From Oceanospirillaceae bacterium (lineage in GTDB: Bacteria > Pseudomonadota > Gammaproteobacteria > Pseudomonadales > Balneatricaceae), in contig JAERSU010000160.1 of the NCBI GenBank assembly GCA_016845445.1, positions 1 through 34,642 on the forward strand: DNA of 34,642 nt. The letters are read 5' to 3'. Position 1 is the stretch's first letter. The number at the start of each line of letters is the position of its first letter. Shown here piece by piece: positions 1 through 9,496 of this stretch. A program made the position numbers and the translations under genes. A model generated the notes under the pieces. That model saw nothing but the letters and a program-made list of their open reading frames with translations, was not told where the DNA came from and did no database searches.

Positions 1-54
1 CCATTTTACCATGGTTTGCGACATCAAATCAGCTGAAATGCGCTCAACTGTCAT
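1..54 (-). CDS. Possible start of an unidentified gene, cut by the left edge
   Basis: Reading leftward, an ATG at 54 opens a frame of 18 codons with no stop before the window edge (starts MTVERISADLMSQ). A purine-rich GGTGGG stretch sits about six bases before the ATG and could be its ribosome binding site. It follows the pnp terminator. The fragment is too short to recognise, and an 18-codon open frame can arise by chance. Confidence 0.35.
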   Translation of the reverse strand, partial: MTVERISADLMSQTMVKW

Positions 55-76
55 GAATTTCCCACCAAAAGATAAT

Positions 77-105
77 AAAAAAGGCCGCTCTAAAGCGGCC
101 TTTTT
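77..105 (-). terminator. Rho-independent terminator of the pnp operon
   Basis: Arms GGCCGCT (83-89) and AGCGGCC (94-100) pair around a four-base loop, flanked by A and T runs on both sides. It lies 27 bases past the pnp stop. The flanking runs make it potentially bidirectional. Confidence 0.9.
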
Positions 106-131
106 AAATTATTGGAGGCTTACTTTCTCGA

Positions 132-2216
132 TTAAGCTTCCATGTCCTTCATGGTCAACTTGATACGGCCGCGGGCATCCACGTCCAGCACCTTCACCTT
201 CACCATCTGACCTTCTTCTAGATAGTCAGTCACCTTCTCAACACGCTCCTGAGAGATCTGCGAAATGTGCACCAAACCATCCTTGCCTGGCAGGATATTA
301 ACGAAAGCACCAAAGTCCACGATACGCTCTACTTTACCTTCGTAGATAGCACCGACTTCAGCTTCAGCGGTAATGGCCAGAATGCGCTGCTCGGCATCCA
401 AAGCAGACGCCTTGTCATCGGCATATACACGCACCGTACCATCGTCTTCAATATCGATAGAAGCACCCGTTTCTTCACATAGTGAACGAATAGTTGCGCC
501 ACCCTTACCAATCACGTCACGGATCTTGTCTTGGTCGATCTTGATGGTCTTCATGGTCGGTGCGTTGTCATTCAACTCTTCACGAGCAGTAGCGATAACC
601 TTGTTCATTTCACCGAGAATATGGATACGTGCATCGTAGGCTTGCTCCAACGCGATCTCCATGATTTCTTCAGTGATACCCTGGATCTTGATATCCATCT
701 GCAAAGCAGTGATACCGTCTGCAGAACCGGCTACCTTAAAGTCCATGTCACCCAGGTGATCTTCGTCACCTAGGATGTCAGTTAGTACGGCAAAGCCTGC
801 ATCTTCTTTAACCAGACCCATAGCAATACCTGCTACTGGCGCTTTCAGTGGTACACCAGCATCCATCAATGCCAAGGAAGCACCACACACAGAAGCCATG
901 GAGCTAGAACCGTTAGATTCAGTAATTTCAGACACCACGCGGATGGTGTAAGGGAAGTCTTCCTGACTAGGCAGCATGGCCTGAATACCACGACGGGCTA
1001 GACGACCGTGACCAATTTCACGACGGCCTGGGCTCATCATACGACCCGTTTCACCAACGGAGTAGCTAGGGAAGTTGTAGTGCAGCATAAAGGCATCTTT
1101 ACGCTCGCCTTCTAGGGCATCAATGATCTGCTGATCACGGCTGGTACCTAAGGTAGCGGCAACGATGGACTGGGTCTCACCACGAGTGAACAAGGAAGAA
1201 CCGTGGGCCTTAGCCAAGGTACCAATTTCAACATTGATACCACGCACGGTCTTGTTGTCACGACCGTCAATACGAGGTTCGCCAGCCACCACACGAGAAC
1301 GCACAGTGTTCTTTTCCAACTTGGCAACCATGGCCAATACGTCAGCTTCGCTTGGACCTTCTTCGTCACCACACAGTTGCGCAACGGCATCAGCCTTCAC
1401 TTCACCTAGACGCGCATAACGATCCATCTTGTCGCTGATCTGATAAGCTTCACCAACGGCAGCGCCAACGGCGGCGGTAACCGCATCTTTCAGTGCAGTG
1501 TTTTCCGCTTCGGCTTGCCACTCCCAAGCAGGCTTGGCAGCTTCGGCAGCAAATTCGTTGACTGCGTTAATAACCGTCTGCATCTCATCGTGAGCGTAGA
1601 GTACGGCACCTAGCATTTCGTCTTCGGACAGCTCATCAGCTTCAGATTCAACCATCAATACAGCGTCAGCAGTACCGGCTACTACCATGTCCAGATCGGA
1701 ATCAGCCATGGCTTCGTAGCTTGGGTTAAGGATGTAACCATCATCATTGTAACCAACGCGAGCAGCCCCGATTGGGCCCGCAAAAGGAATACCAGAAATA
1801 GCCAAGGCAGCAGAGGTACCAATCATGGCAGCAATGTCTGGACTGTTTTTCTTGTCAGCCGATACAACGGTACAGATAACCTGTACTTCGTTCATGAAGC
1901 CTTTAGGGAACAATGGGCGAATTGGGCGGTCGATTAGACGACTGGTTAGGGTTTCAAATTCGCTTGGGCGGGCTTCGCGCTTAAAGAAACCACCAGGAAT
2001 CTTACCTACCGAATAGGTCTTTTCCTGATAGTGCACAGACAGTGGGAAGAATCCCTGATCTGGGCGTGCAGTCTTAGCACCAACCACAGCGACGAGTACT
2101 TGAATAGCATCATCAATAGTCACCAGCACAGCGCCAGTAGCTTGACGAGCAATACGACCCGTTTCTAGGGTCACGGTCTGTTGACCGTATTGGAAAGTCT
2201 TAGTAATTACAGACAT
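132..2216 (-). CDS. pnp: Polyribonucleotide nucleotidyltransferase (PNPase)
   Basis: This is a 3'-to-5' phosphorolytic exoribonuclease that degrades mRNA and forms part of the RNA degradosome in gammaproteobacteria. The 694-residue protein has two RNase PH-like domains separated by a helical segment, then a KH domain with the [12 protein letters not shown] loop at roughly residue 560, then an S1 domain ([16 protein letters not shown]). Length is normal for the family. I start at the ATG at 2216 (MSVITKTF) because GGAG lies six bases upstream. An in-frame ATG four codons earlier lacks such a site. It is the last gene of the rimP-nusA-infB operon, after rpsO. A long hairpin in the rpsO-pnp gap is probably its autoregulatory processing site. 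Confidence 0.98.
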   Translation of the reverse strand: MSVITKTFQYGQQTVTLETGRIARQATGAVLVTIDDAIQVLVAVVGAKTARPDQGFFPLSVHYQEKTYSVGKIPGGFFKREARPSEFETLTSRLIDRPIRPLFPKGFMNEVQVICTVVSADKKNSPDIAAMIGTSAALAISGIPFAGPIGAARVGYNDDGYILNPSYEAMADSDLDMVVAGTADAVLMVESEADELSEDEMLGAVLYAHDEMQTVINAVNEFAAEAAKPAWEWQAEAENTALKDAVTAAVGAAVGEAYQISDKMDRYARLGEVKADAVAQLCGDEEGPSEADVLAMVAKLEKNTVRSRVVAGEPRIDGRDNKTVRGINVEIGTLAKAHGSSLFTRGETQSIVAATLGTSRDQQIIDALEGERKDAFMLHYNFPSYSVGETGRMMSPGRREIGHGRLARRGIQAMLPSQEDFPYTIRVVSEITESNGSSSMASVCGASLALMDAGVPLKAPVAGIAMGLVKEDAGFAVLTDILGDEDHLGDMDFKVAGSADGITALQMDIKIQGITEEIMEIALEQAYDARIHILGEMNKVIATAREELNDNAPTMKTIKIDQDKIRDVIGKGGATIRSLCEETGASIDIEDDGTVRVYADDKASALDAEQRILAITAEAEVGAIYEGKVERIVDFGAFVNILPGKDGLVHISQISQERVEKVTDYLEEGQMVKVKVLDVDARGRIKLTMKDMEA

Positions 2217-2268
2217 TATTTTCTCCATTTAAATGGACAAGCCTTTATCTCAACAGTCTGCTCCACCA

Positions 2269-2315
2269 GTACTCTTATTAACTCTTTGGTAAATCACAAA
2301 GCCAATAAGAAGTAC
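2269..2315 (-). promoter_or_regulatory. Long hairpin in the pnp leader, probable RNase III/PNPase control site
   Basis: The arms 2269-2279 and 2304-2315 are complementary except for one bulged base. An inner CTTTG/CAAAG pairing (2284-2288 with 2297-2301) extends the stem. In E. coli, RNase III cleaves a hairpin at this position in the pnp leader, and PNPase then destabilises its own mRNA. Position and shape match; equivalent function is inferred. Confidence 0.65.
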
Positions 2316-2355
2316 GGGCCAAGCTGTATCATGCCAACTTGTCGTTGTTTTCCTA

Positions 2356-2391
2356 GGTAAAAAAGTAGGGCCGGGTAAAACCCGGCCCTTA
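2356..2391 (-). terminator. Terminator after rpsO
   Basis: A strong GC-rich stem (AGGGCCGGGT pairing with ACCCGGCCCT, three-base loop) is followed on the minus strand by A-C and then a run of seven T. It lies seven bases past the rpsO stop. As pnp has no obvious strong promoter of its own in the gap, partial read-through is likely. Confidence 0.88.
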
Positions 2392-2397
2392 ACCATT

Positions 2398-2667
2398 TTA
2401 GCGACGCAGTCCCAAACGACCGATAAGAGCCGTATAGCGCTGAGCATCTTTACGCTTCAGGTAGTCCAACAGCTTACGACGCTGGTTTACCATGCGAATC
2501 AAACCACGACGAGAGTGGTGATCTTGCTTGTGCTCTTTGAAGTGTCCCTGCAGGCCAACAATGTTAGCAGTTAGCAGTGCAACTTGAACTTCTGGGGAAC
2601 CAGTGTCGCCTTCAGCAACCTGGTAGTCAGCAACGATAGTTGCTTTTTCTTGGGCAGATAGTGCCAT
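2398..2667 (-). CDS. rpsO: 30S ribosomal protein S15
   Basis: S15 binds 16S rRNA in the small-subunit platform and nucleates S6/S18 assembly. The 89-residue protein ([16 protein letters not shown]... ending GRLGLRR) is full length for the family. The [15 protein letters not shown] region ([13 protein letters not shown]) and [11 protein letters not shown] are typical. I start at the ATG at 2667, which AGGAGA precedes by seven bases. An upstream in-frame start at 2724 would add 19 residues with no family support. It sits between truB and pnp in the conserved order. Confidence 0.98.
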   Translation of the reverse strand: MALSAQEKATIVADYQVAEGDTGSPEVQVALLTANIVGLQGHFKEHKQDHHSRRGLIRMVNQRRKLLDYLKRKDAQRYTALIGRLGLRR

Positions 2668-2689
2668 AATAGTATCTCCTAATATGCCT

Positions 2690-2709
2690 TCGAAGTGAGC
2701 TTCGAAGTC
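2690..2709 (-). promoter_or_regulatory. Paired CTTCGAAG palindromes in the rpsO leader
   Basis: Two copies of the eight-base palindrome CTTCGAAG, four bases apart, lie 23 bases before the rpsO start codon and can pair as a stem. Many bacteria control rpsO translation through leader structure bound by S15. A role here is only suggested by position. Confidence 0.35.
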
Positions 2710-2730
2710 AATCTTGGTTCCCACCGCGCA

Positions 2731-2761
2731 TATTAACAGTGGAACCGTTTAAGAACTGCAA
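2731..2761 (-). promoter_or_regulatory. Weak candidate rpsO promoter
   Basis: TTGCAG (2761-2756) and TTAATA (2736-2731) resemble -35 and -10 boxes, but the spacer is 19 bases, longer than ideal. In E. coli rpsO has its own promoter after truB. Confidence 0.3.
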
Positions 2762-2765
2762 CACT

Positions 2766-3719
2766 CTATTGAGTCTGCAGCAGACGTTTGGCACGCAAGG
2801 TGCCATTTGCGGCCACTTCAGCAATACCAATAAAGGCCTGCTGGTCACCGTAAACTCTTACCAGACCGGGATTTACCTGCTCGCTGAGAGTTAACACTTT
2901 ACCCTGCTGCAGCGCACCCGATTGCTGGGCGCATAATTGTACAGCATTTAAATGCAAAACGGCAGTATCTGCAGGCAATAATAGGGCATCCAAGGCAGCA
3001 AATAAGGCCGATTGTGGCGCATTTTCATCATATTCACGCTGCACCGACTCAATTAGCTCATCCAACTGCGCAAAAGTTAGCATCTGCTCAGCCTTAAACG
3101 GCCCCGCTTGTAGTCGGCGTAACTGGGCCACATGGGCACCACAATCCAGAGCCAGACCCAGGTCTTCCACTATAGAGCGGATATAGGTGCCTTTACTGCA
3201 GGTGATATCCATACGCACCTGGGTATCTGCCATGGACATCAAGGTGAGATCATAGATGGTCACCTGACGGGGCTTTACCTCGACCTGCTTGCCTTCTCTG
3301 GCCAGCTTATACAAGGGTTGACCATTGTGCTTTAAAGCAGAAAACATGGACGGCACCTGGGTAATCTGTCCACGAAATTGCGGCAATTCTGCCTCCACCA
3401 TAGCCTTCGATATGTGCTCACAAGGCTTGGTCTCTACAACCTCACCATCTGCATCACTGGAATCCGTACGCACACCTAATTGAGCCGTGGTTTGATAGCG
3501 CTTGTCAGCGTCTAGGAGGAATTGGGTAAATTTAGTCGCTTCGCCCAAACAGATGGGCAGCAGGCCCGTCGCCAAGGGATCCAAGGCACCCGTGTGGCCC
3601 GCTTTACGGGCCCCAAAAAGGCGTTTAATGCGCTGCAGGGCATGATTAGAGCTCATGCCTGTGGGCTTGTCTAAAATGAAAATGCCGTCAATTTGACGGC
3701 CTTTTTGTTTTCTTGGCAT
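2766..3719 (-). CDS. truB: tRNA pseudouridine-55 synthase
   Basis: This enzyme makes pseudouridine 55 in the T-loop of elongator tRNAs. The 317-residue protein opens with the TruB signature GIFILDKPTGMSSN. It carries the catalytic loop GHTGALDPLATG with Asp47 as the expected nucleophile, then the family motifs KRYQTTAQLG and CSKGTYIRSIVEDLG. A small C-terminal PUA-like segment follows (RVYGDQQAFIGIAEV). The start fits the family N-terminus, although the ribosome binding site is poor. It lies between rbfA and rpsO, and two GC-rich hairpins precede it. Confidence 0.97.
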   Translation of the reverse strand: MPRKQKGRQIDGIFILDKPTGMSSNHALQRIKRLFGARKAGHTGALDPLATGLLPICLGEATKFTQFLLDADKRYQTTAQLGVRTDSSDADGEVVETKPCEHISKAMVEAELPQFRGQITQVPSMFSALKHNGQPLYKLAREGKQVEVKPRQVTIYDLTLMSMADTQVRMDITCSKGTYIRSIVEDLGLALDCGAHVAQLRRLQAGPFKAEQMLTFAQLDELIESVQREYDENAPQSALFAALDALLLPADTAVLHLNAVQLCAQQSGALQQGKVLTLSEQVNPGLVRVYGDQQAFIGIAEVAANGTLRAKRLLQTQ

Positions 3720-3729
3720 AGCTTGTGGC

Positions 3730-3786
3730 TTGGCCTTTAGGCCAACAGTACCTGACAGTTAATCCAGGTTAGGCTAAAGCCTAACC
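3730..3786 (-). other. Two hairpins in the rbfA-truB gap
   Basis: TTGGCC/GGCCAA (3730-3745) and GGTTAGGC/GCCTAACC (3767-3786) each close a four-base loop. Neither has a T run on the minus strand, so they are not typical terminators. They may mark processing sites or stabilise the mRNA. Confidence 0.5.
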
Positions 3787-3795
3787 CAGGGTTAT

Positions 3796-4161
3796 CTATT
3801 CACTATCCTTAGCGCGGGCCTGGTCAATCAAATTGCTAAGATAGTTACCACGCTTAAGGCTCTCATCATAGTGAAAACGCAGGGTCGGCACCGTACGCAG
3901 CTGCATACGGCGACCCAACTGGCCACGCAAAAAGCTGGCGGCGTTATTCAAGCCCTTCAGAGAAGCCTTGATATCGTCTTCTGTATCAGCATTGAGCACG
4001 GTAACAAATACCTTGGCATGACCCAGGTCACGAGACACTTCCACCGCACTCACGGTTGCCATACCGACACGGGGGTCCTTGACTTCCTGCTGAATCAACA
4101 CAGCCAGTTCGCGCTGAATCTGGTCAGCCACGCGCTGAGTACGACTATATTCTTGGGCCAT
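3796..4161 (-). CDS. rbfA: Ribosome-binding factor A
   Basis: RbfA helps late maturation of the 30S subunit and 16S rRNA 5'-end processing, notably in the cold. The 121-residue protein shows family features: [27 protein letters not shown] at the N-terminus (a KH-like fold) and the [18 protein letters not shown] segment near the C-terminus. Length is normal. It starts 25 bases after the infB stop, consistent with co-transcription. Confidence 0.96.
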   Translation of the reverse strand: MAQEYSRTQRVADQIQRELAVLIQQEVKDPRVGMATVSAVEVSRDLGHAKVFVTVLNADTEDDIKASLKGLNNAASFLRGQLGRRMQLRTVPTLRFHYDESLKRGNYLSNLIDQARAKDSE

Positions 4162-4186
4162 GTGTTAAGTCTCACTAAAGCTCAAA

Positions 4187-6727
4187 TTATAGAGAACGCT
4201 GAACTTCAACGGTGTCGAAGACTTCGATCTGATCGCCAACCTTCACGTCGTTGTAGCTCTTCACACCGATACCACATTCCATGCCGTTACGCACTTCCTG
4301 TACGGCATCTTTGAAACGGCGCAGGGATTCCAGCTCACCTTCAAAGATAACCACGTTATCACGCAGTACACGAATCGGCTTGTTACGGTGAACGGTACCT
4401 TCAGTAACCATACAGCCAGCAATTAAGCCCAACTTTGGCGAACGGAATACATCGCGCACTTCGGCCACACCCACAATCTGCTCGCGCAATTCTGGGGACA
4501 ACATGCCAGACAAGGCCTGCTTGACGTCATTGATGATGTCGTAGATAACGCTATAGTAACGCAGATCAACGCCTTCTTTTTCGATCAATTGCTTGGCTGG
4601 ACCATCGGCACGGACATTGAAACCAAAGATTACCGCACTAGACGCTACGGCCAGGTTGACATCGGATTCGGCGATACCACCAACACCACCAGAAACCACA
4701 TTCACCTTCACTTCATCGGTACCCAGATCCATCAAGGAAGCCGTCAAGGCCTCCAAGGAACCACGTACGTCGGTCTTCAATACCACGTTTAGCACTTTCG
4801 CCTGCTCTTTACCCATGTTAGCAAACATGGAATCAAGCTTAGCGGCCTGTTGACGAGCCAGTTTCACATCACGGTATTTACCTTGACGGAACAAGGCCAC
4901 TTCACGGGCTTTCTTTTCATCAGCCACCACGGTGAAATCTTCACCGGAATCAGGGGTACCACCCAGACCTAGGATTTCTACCGGTATAGCGGGACCGGCT
5001 GCTTTAATGGCCTTGCCGTTTTCGTCCAACATGGCACGTACACGACCGAACTGCTGACCAGCTAGGACAATATCGCCCTGCTTTAGGGTACCGTTTTGTA
5101 CCAACACGGTAGCCACTGAACCACGACCTTTATCGAGACGGGCTTCAACCACCACACCCTTGGCTGGCGCTTCTGGCACAGCCGTCAGCTCTAGTACTTC
5201 GGCTTCCAACAACACGGCATCCAACAGGTCATCAATACCCAGACCCGTCTTGGCGGAAACAGGGATAAACTGCACATCGCCACCCCAGTCTTCCGGTACC
5301 ACTTCACGGCTTGATAATTCAGTCTTCACACGATCTGGATCAGCCGCTTCCTTATCCATCTTGTTAACGGCAACTACCAAAGGTACGCCAGCCGCCTTAG
5401 CGTGCTGTACAGCTTCTTCGGTTTGTGGCATCACGCCATCATCAGCAGCCACTACCAGGATAACGATATCGGTTGCCTGAGCACCACGGGCACGCATAGC
5501 GGTAAAGGCCGCGTGTCCAGGTGTATCCAAGAAGGTAACCATGCCCTTATCAGTATCCACATGGTAAGCACCAATGTGCTGAGTAATACCACCGGATTCA
5601 CCAGAAGCAACACGGGAAGCACGAATGTAATCCAACAAAGAGGTCTTACCATGGTCAACGTGACCCATTACCGTAACGACCGGCGCGCGAGTCACTTCGT
5701 TACCTTCGTAGCTGATGCTATCTACCACTTCTGTTTCGATGGCATCGTCTTTTAGCAGCTTCACCTTGTGACCCATTTCCTCAACCACAATAGTGGCCGT
5801 GTCCTGGTCAATGGTTTGGTTAATGGTTGCCATGGCACCCATGCTAAACATAACCTTAATCACTTCAGCAGCCTTAACGCTCATCTTCTGCGCCAATTCA
5901 GCAACGGTAATCGATTCTGGGATGTTCACCTCATGCACTACCGCTTCGGTAGGGCGAGAGAAGGCATGCTCCTGGCTGCGCTTAGGTGCCGTAAGCTTGC
6001 CCTTGTTGCCAGCGTTACGAGGCTTGCGATAACGGCCGTCGTTGTCATCCATCAAAGAAGCGCCCTTCTTCTTGTCCTTACCTTTACCGACAGGCTTGCC
6101 CTTATTGGCACCGCCTTTTGGCTTATCAGGAGTACTAAAGGTGCGTTCTGCTGGCTTCTTTTTAGCCGCCGGCTTGTCTTCTTGGCGAGGCGCTGGGCGC
6201 TCATCTTTCTTGGCAGCAGTCTGCTTGGCAGCTTCGTCTGCAGCAGCACGTTCGGCGGCGGCTTTCTCTTCAGCTTCGCGTACGGCAGCTTCGGCAGCAG
6301 CCTTGTCTGCAGCGGCTTTCTCAGCCTCGGCCTGCTGGGCAGCAGCTTGTTCAGCAGCGGCACGTTGGGCGGCTTCCTGTTCAGCCTGCTCGGCTTCCAG
6401 CTTGGCTTTTAGCTCTTCTTCGCTTTGCTTTACGTAGGTGCGCTTTTTACGCACTTCAACGTTTACCGTACGCTTACCGCCTGTGCCCGCTACTTTTAGG
6501 GTACTGGTAGTCTTACGACGCAGAGTAATTTTTTTCGGGCCATCGGCTTCTTCACCGCTGCCACCGTGAGCTTTCTGCAAGTGCACCAACAGAGTTTTAC
6601 GCTCTTCGTCACTGACTTCGTCAGCTGCTGCACGCTTACTCAGGCCGGCTTCCTCCATTTGCGTCAACAATCGCTCAACGGGAACACCTACCGTAGCGGC
6701 AAGCTTTTCGACAGTTAAATCTGTCAT
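4187..6727 (-). CDS. infB: Translation initiation factor IF-2
   Basis: IF-2 is the GTPase that brings fMet-tRNA to the 30S subunit and promotes 50S joining. The 846-residue protein has an N-terminal IF2-N helical domain (about 1-52), a long Ala/Glu/Lys-rich, probably helical stretch (about 100-180), a basic low-complexity linker, a second IF2-N-type domain (about 268-300), then the G domain with GHVDHGKT (355-362), [12 protein letters not shown] and SAKTGLG, followed by the beta-barrel and C-terminal fMet-binding domains. AGGAGA lies eight bases before the ATG. Shorter isoforms from internal starts, known in E. coli, cannot be judged here. It lies between nusA and rbfA. Confidence 0.98.
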   Translation of the reverse strand: MTDLTVEKLAATVGVPVERLLTQMEEAGLSKRAAADEVSDEERKTLLVHLQKAHGGSGEEADGPKKITLRRKTTSTLKVAGTGGKRTVNVEVRKKRTYVKQSEEELKAKLEAEQAEQEAAQRAAAEQAAAQQAEAEKAAADKAAAEAAVREAEEKAAAERAAADEAAKQTAAKKDERPAPRQEDKPAAKKKPAERTFSTPDKPKGGANKGKPVGKGKDKKKGASLMDDNDGRYRKPRNAGNKGKLTAPKRSQEHAFSRPTEAVVHEVNIPESITVAELAQKMSVKAAEVIKVMFSMGAMATINQTIDQDTATIVVEEMGHKVKLLKDDAIETEVVDSISYEGNEVTRAPVVTVMGHVDHGKTSLLDYIRASRVASGESGGITQHIGAYHVDTDKGMVTFLDTPGHAAFTAMRARGAQATDIVILVVAADDGVMPQTEEAVQHAKAAGVPLVVAVNKMDKEAADPDRVKTELSSREVVPEDWGGDVQFIPVSAKTGLGIDDLLDAVLLEAEVLELTAVPEAPAKGVVVEARLDKGRGSVATVLVQNGTLKQGDIVLAGQQFGRVRAMLDENGKAIKAAGPAIPVEILGLGGTPDSGEDFTVVADEKKAREVALFRQGKYRDVKLARQQAAKLDSMFANMGKEQAKVLNVVLKTDVRGSLEALTASLMDLGTDEVKVNVVSGGVGGIAESDVNLAVASSAVIFGFNVRADGPAKQLIEKEGVDLRYYSVIYDIINDVKQALSGMLSPELREQIVGVAEVRDVFRSPKLGLIAGCMVTEGTVHRNKPIRVLRDNVVIFEGELESLRRFKDAVQEVRNGMECGIGVKSYNDVKVGDQIEVFDTVEVQRSL

Positions 6728-6754
6728 GATGTTTATCTCCTATATTCTTGCGAT

Positions 6755-8236
6755 CTACTCAAACCAAGGTGCGCGAGCTGTCATTATCAACTCAGCCGCT
6801 TTTTCTTCGTTCAATTCTTCAATGTCCATCAGGTCATCAACGGCCTGTTCTGCTAGGTCTTCCATGGTGATGATGCCCTTGCTTGCCAATACGAAAGCAA
6901 GGTGAGTGTCCATGCCATCCATATTCAACAGGTCTTCAGCAGGCTCAGCCTTGTCCAACTGCTCTTCGGCTGCAATGGCTTGGTTCAACAGTTGATTCTT
7001 GGCACGATTACGCAGCTCTTCAACGATATCTTCATCCAAACCATCGATTTCTAACATCTCTTCAAGGGGTACGTAAGCGATTTCTTCCAAGGAAGCAAAG
7101 CCTTCTTCAACCAGCATCATGGCAAAATCTTCATCGATATCCAAGGCATCAACAAATCGCTGTACCAGGCTACCCACTTCTTGTTCCTGCTTGGCACCGG
7201 CTTCCTCTTCGGACATGACGTTGATGGTCCAACCGGTCAACTCGGTGGCCAAACGCACGTTTTGGCCATTACGGCCGATGGCTTGTGCCAAGTTTTCTTC
7301 GTTTACTGCCACATCCATAGAGTGCTTGTCTTCGTCGACCACGATAGAGCTTACCTCGGCAGGCGCCATGGCATTGATAACCAATTGGGCTGGGTTATCA
7401 TCCCACAGAACAATATCAACACGCTCGTTACCTAGTTCACCAGTCACCGCCTGCACACGTGAACCACGCATACCAACACAGGCACCAACTGGATCAATGC
7501 GACCGTCATTGGTCTTCACGGCGATCTTGGCCCGCGAACCTGGGTCACGGGCAGCAGCGCGGATTTCAATCACTTCTTCAGAGATTTCTGGAACTTCAAT
7601 CTTAAACAGTTCCACCAGCATCTGTGGGTCAGTACGACTCATGAACAACTGCGGACCACGGTTTTCAGTGCGCACTTCAGAAAGCAGAGCACGTACACGA
7701 TCACCCATGCGGAAAGTCTCACGACCAATCAACTGGTCACGGCCCAACAAGGCTTCGGCGTTGTTACCCAAATCGACAATGACATTATCACGGGTTACCT
7801 TTTTCACGGTTCCGCTTATAATTTCACCGATTCGGTCACGGTACAATTCAACCACCTTAGCGCGCTCTGCTTCACGTACCTTTTGCACGATAACCTGCTT
7901 AGCTGTCTGGGCGGCAATACGGCCAAAGCTTTCGGATTCAATCTCTTCTTTAACCACATCACCCAACTCTAGTTCAGGGCGCTCTTCTTGGGCATCTTCG
8001 AGAATCAGTTCAGCCGATGGATTGGTGTAGACTTCATCGGTTACCACGGTCCAACAACGGTGGGTAGTGGCTTCACCAGACTTACGATCAATGGTCACGC
8101 GAATATCGCATTCCTCGTCGATACGCTTACGGGTGGCTGTAGCTAGAGCCAATTCGATAGCTTCAAAAATAACGTCCTTTGGCACGTCCTTTTCGTTAGA
8201 TACCGCTTCGGCTACTAAGAGAATTTCTTTGTTCAT
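6755..8236 (-). CDS. nusA: Transcription termination/antitermination factor NusA
   Basis: NusA binds RNA polymerase and modulates pausing, intrinsic termination and rRNA antitermination. The 493-residue protein has the N-terminal polymerase-binding domain ([16 protein letters not shown]...), an S1 domain ([16 protein letters not shown]), KH domains ([19 protein letters not shown] and [13 protein letters not shown]) and two acidic C-terminal repeats typical of gammaproteobacterial NusA. I prefer the ATG at 8236. An in-frame GTG four codons upstream is possible, but the family begins MNKEIL. It lies 19 bases after rimP and 27 before infB. Confidence 0.97.
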   Translation of the reverse strand: MNKEILLVAEAVSNEKDVPKDVIFEAIELALATATRKRIDEECDIRVTIDRKSGEATTHRCWTVVTDEVYTNPSAELILEDAQEERPELELGDVVKEEIESESFGRIAAQTAKQVIVQKVREAERAKVVELYRDRIGEIISGTVKKVTRDNVIVDLGNNAEALLGRDQLIGRETFRMGDRVRALLSEVRTENRGPQLFMSRTDPQMLVELFKIEVPEISEEVIEIRAAARDPGSRAKIAVKTNDGRIDPVGACVGMRGSRVQAVTGELGNERVDIVLWDDNPAQLVINAMAPAEVSSIVVDEDKHSMDVAVNEENLAQAIGRNGQNVRLATELTGWTINVMSEEEAGAKQEQEVGSLVQRFVDALDIDEDFAMMLVEEGFASLEEIAYVPLEEMLEIDGLDEDIVEELRNRAKNQLLNQAIAAEEQLDKAEPAEDLLNMDGMDTHLAFVLASKGIITMEDLAEQAVDDLMDIEELNEEKAAELIMTARAPWFE

Positions 8237-8255
8237 ATCAGTTCTCACTCAACCA

Positions 8256-8711
8256 CTAAAAACGTGGTACAACATTCGCTTTATCGATGCTGCTGATGGG
8301 CAGCAAAAATTCTTCATTATCCACCTGCAAGACAACGTCTTCGCCTTCTACACCACGTAGCAGACCGGTGAACTTGCGTCGACCTTCAAAGGCCATACGC
8401 AAACGTAAACTTATGGTTTCCCCAGTATGCTGCTCATACTGGGCTAAGGTAAATAGCGGACGATCCAAACCTGGCGAAGATACTTCCAGATTGTACTCTC
8501 CTGCTATCGGGTCTTCTACATCTAGAATAGCACTCACCTGACGGCTGACTTCAGCGCACATATCAACATCGATGCCATCGGCATGATCTATGTACACACG
8601 CAGGGTACTAAAACGTCCCTGGGACAAGTATTCCAGACCCCAAAAGTCACAACCACAGGCCTCTACGGCCGGTTGAATCAGGGTTTCCAGTTGGGCTGCT
8701 GCGCTGGCCAC
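8256..8711 (-). CDS. rimP: Ribosome maturation factor RimP
   Basis: RimP is needed for 30S subunit assembly. The 151-residue protein shows the family signature [20 protein letters not shown], the [19 protein letters not shown] segment and the [12 protein letters not shown] motif, then a C-terminal SH3-like domain. The start codon is GTG at 8711, with GAGG seven bases upstream. It is the first protein gene after tRNA-fMet and two tandem terminators, as in the E. coli metY-rimP-nusA-infB operon. Confidence 0.96.
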   Translation of the reverse strand: MASAAAQLETLIQPAVEACGCDFWGLEYLSQGRFSTLRVYIDHADGIDVDMCAEVSRQVSAILDVEDPIAGEYNLEVSSPGLDRPLFTLAQYEQHTGETISLRLRMAFEGRRKFTGLLRGVEGEDVVLQVDNEEFLLPISSIDKANVVPRF

Positions 8712-8726
8712 TCGTTTACCTCATTA

Positions 8727-8758
8727 GAAAAACAAAAAATGGGTCCAAATGACCCATT
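8727..8758 (-). terminator. Terminator/attenuator just before rimP
   Basis: The stem AATGGGTC/GACCCATT (8738-8745 with 8751-8758) is followed on the minus strand by a T-rich tract of 12 bases. It ends about 15 bases before the rimP start codon, so transcripts for the whole operon must read through it. Confidence 0.82.
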
Positions 8759-8761
8759 CCA

Positions 8762-8790
8762 CAAACAACAAAGCCCCATAAAGGGGCTTT
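8762..8790 (-). terminator. First terminator after tRNA-fMet
   Basis: The eight-base stem AAAGCCCC/GGGGCTTT (8770-8777 with 8783-8790) closes a five-base loop. On the minus strand a broken T-rich tract follows. It lies 38 bases past the tRNA and precedes a second terminator. Confidence 0.75.
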
Positions 8791-8828
8791 CTCGCGAGAG
8801 TAAGGAATACACCTAACTCCAAGAATTT

Positions 8829-8905
<77 letters not shown>

Positions 8906-8919
8906 TCAACGTGGGGCGT

Positions 8920-8948
8920 ATTTTACGCACCCAACCAGCTACTGTCAA
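8920..8948 (-). promoter_or_regulatory. Strong sigma-70 promoter of the tRNA-fMet/rimP operon
   Basis: A perfect -35 TTGACA (8948-8943), a 17-base spacer and -10 TAAAAT (8925-8920) lie just before tRNA-fMet. The bases after the -10 (ACGCCCC) form a GC-rich discriminator, typical of promoters under stringent ppGpp control. The start would fall about 7-8 bases before the tRNA. Confidence 0.9.
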
Positions 8949-8984
8949 TAAAATTCCCTTTATCGACATGCATTTAACCTGCAC

Positions 8985-9012
8985 AAAAAAGCCCGACCAA
9001 AGCGGCCGGGCT
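8985..9012 (-). terminator. Terminator after tRNA-Leu
   Basis: A nine-pair stem with one G-U (AGCCCGGCC with GGTCGGGCT) and a five-base loop is followed on the minus strand by six T. It ends the tpiA-secG-tRNA-Leu transcript before the tRNA-fMet promoter. Confidence 0.9.
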
Positions 9013-9022
9013 GTTTTATAAA

Positions 9023-9108
9023 TGGTGCGGATGGAGGGACTTGAACCCTCACGTGCGAAGCACACAACGACCTCAACGTTGCCTGTCTACCAATTCCAGC
9101 ACATCCGC
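9023..9108 (-). tRNA. leuU: tRNA-Leu (GAG)
   Basis: The 86-base gene has the long variable arm of class II tRNAs and an encoded CCA. The anticodon stem CAACG/CGTTG closes loop TTGAGGT, giving anticodon GAG (reads CUC/CUU). It begins 10 bases after the secG stop and so is probably cut out of the secG transcript. E. coli leuU also follows secG. Confidence 0.96.
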
Positions 9109-9118
9109 AAATTTGGAC

Positions 9119-9469
9119 CTAGTCAGCCGTAGGAATATCGCTGTCTAGTGGCTTGATGGCAGCATCTAGCGCTGGCAACTGCTCAGCAGCTTCCTCTACC
9201 ACAACCACAGGCGCATCGGCCGTAGCAATGGCATCGGCTTTTTGCTTGGCATAATAAGCTAAGGCAAAGCTGGTGATAAACAGAGCTGCAGCAATCCAGG
9301 CGGTAGCCGAGCTTAAAAAGTTACCACTACCGCTACTACCAAATACGGTTTGCGAAGCACCGCCACCAAAGGAAGCACCAGCATCAGCGCCTTTACCCTG
9401 TTGCAACAGGATCAGGCCAACCAGGGCAATGGCTAACAGTACGTGAATAATAAGGATTGCAACTTCCAT
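9119..9469 (-). CDS. secG: Preprotein translocase subunit SecG
   Basis: SecG is the small auxiliary subunit of the SecYEG inner-membrane channel. The 116-residue protein has two membrane helices (about 1-22 and 55-75) flanking the conserved cytoplasmic loop [32 protein letters not shown]-type region. An Ala/acid-rich tail follows. The ATG at 9469 is preferred over an adjacent TTG. tpiA lies 27 bases upstream and tRNA-Leu 10 bases downstream, the usual gammaproteobacterial order. Confidence 0.95.
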   Translation of the reverse strand: MEVAILIIHVLLAIALVGLILLQQGKGADAGASFGGGASQTVFGSSGSGNFLSSATAWIAAALFITSFALAYYAKQKADAIATADAPVVVVEEAAEQLPALDAAIKPLDSDIPTAD

Positions 9470-9496
9470 CAATCTATCTCTTTCATTTATCAGTGG

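Noticed and set aside
3730-3786. Two hairpins after rbfA considered as terminators
   Set aside because: Neither is followed by a T run on the transcribed strand, and the operon continues into truB.
5768-6412. Plus-strand open frame (214 codons) opposite infB
   Set aside because: Its Leu/Phe/Ser/Gly-rich translation is the complement of the Ala/Lys/Glu repeats of IF-2, so apparent membrane helices are artefacts.
7119-8030. Long plus-strand open frame (303 codons) opposite nusA
   Set aside because: It is an antisense shadow of nusA, with Ser/Thr/Arg-rich translation, no motif and no ribosome binding site.
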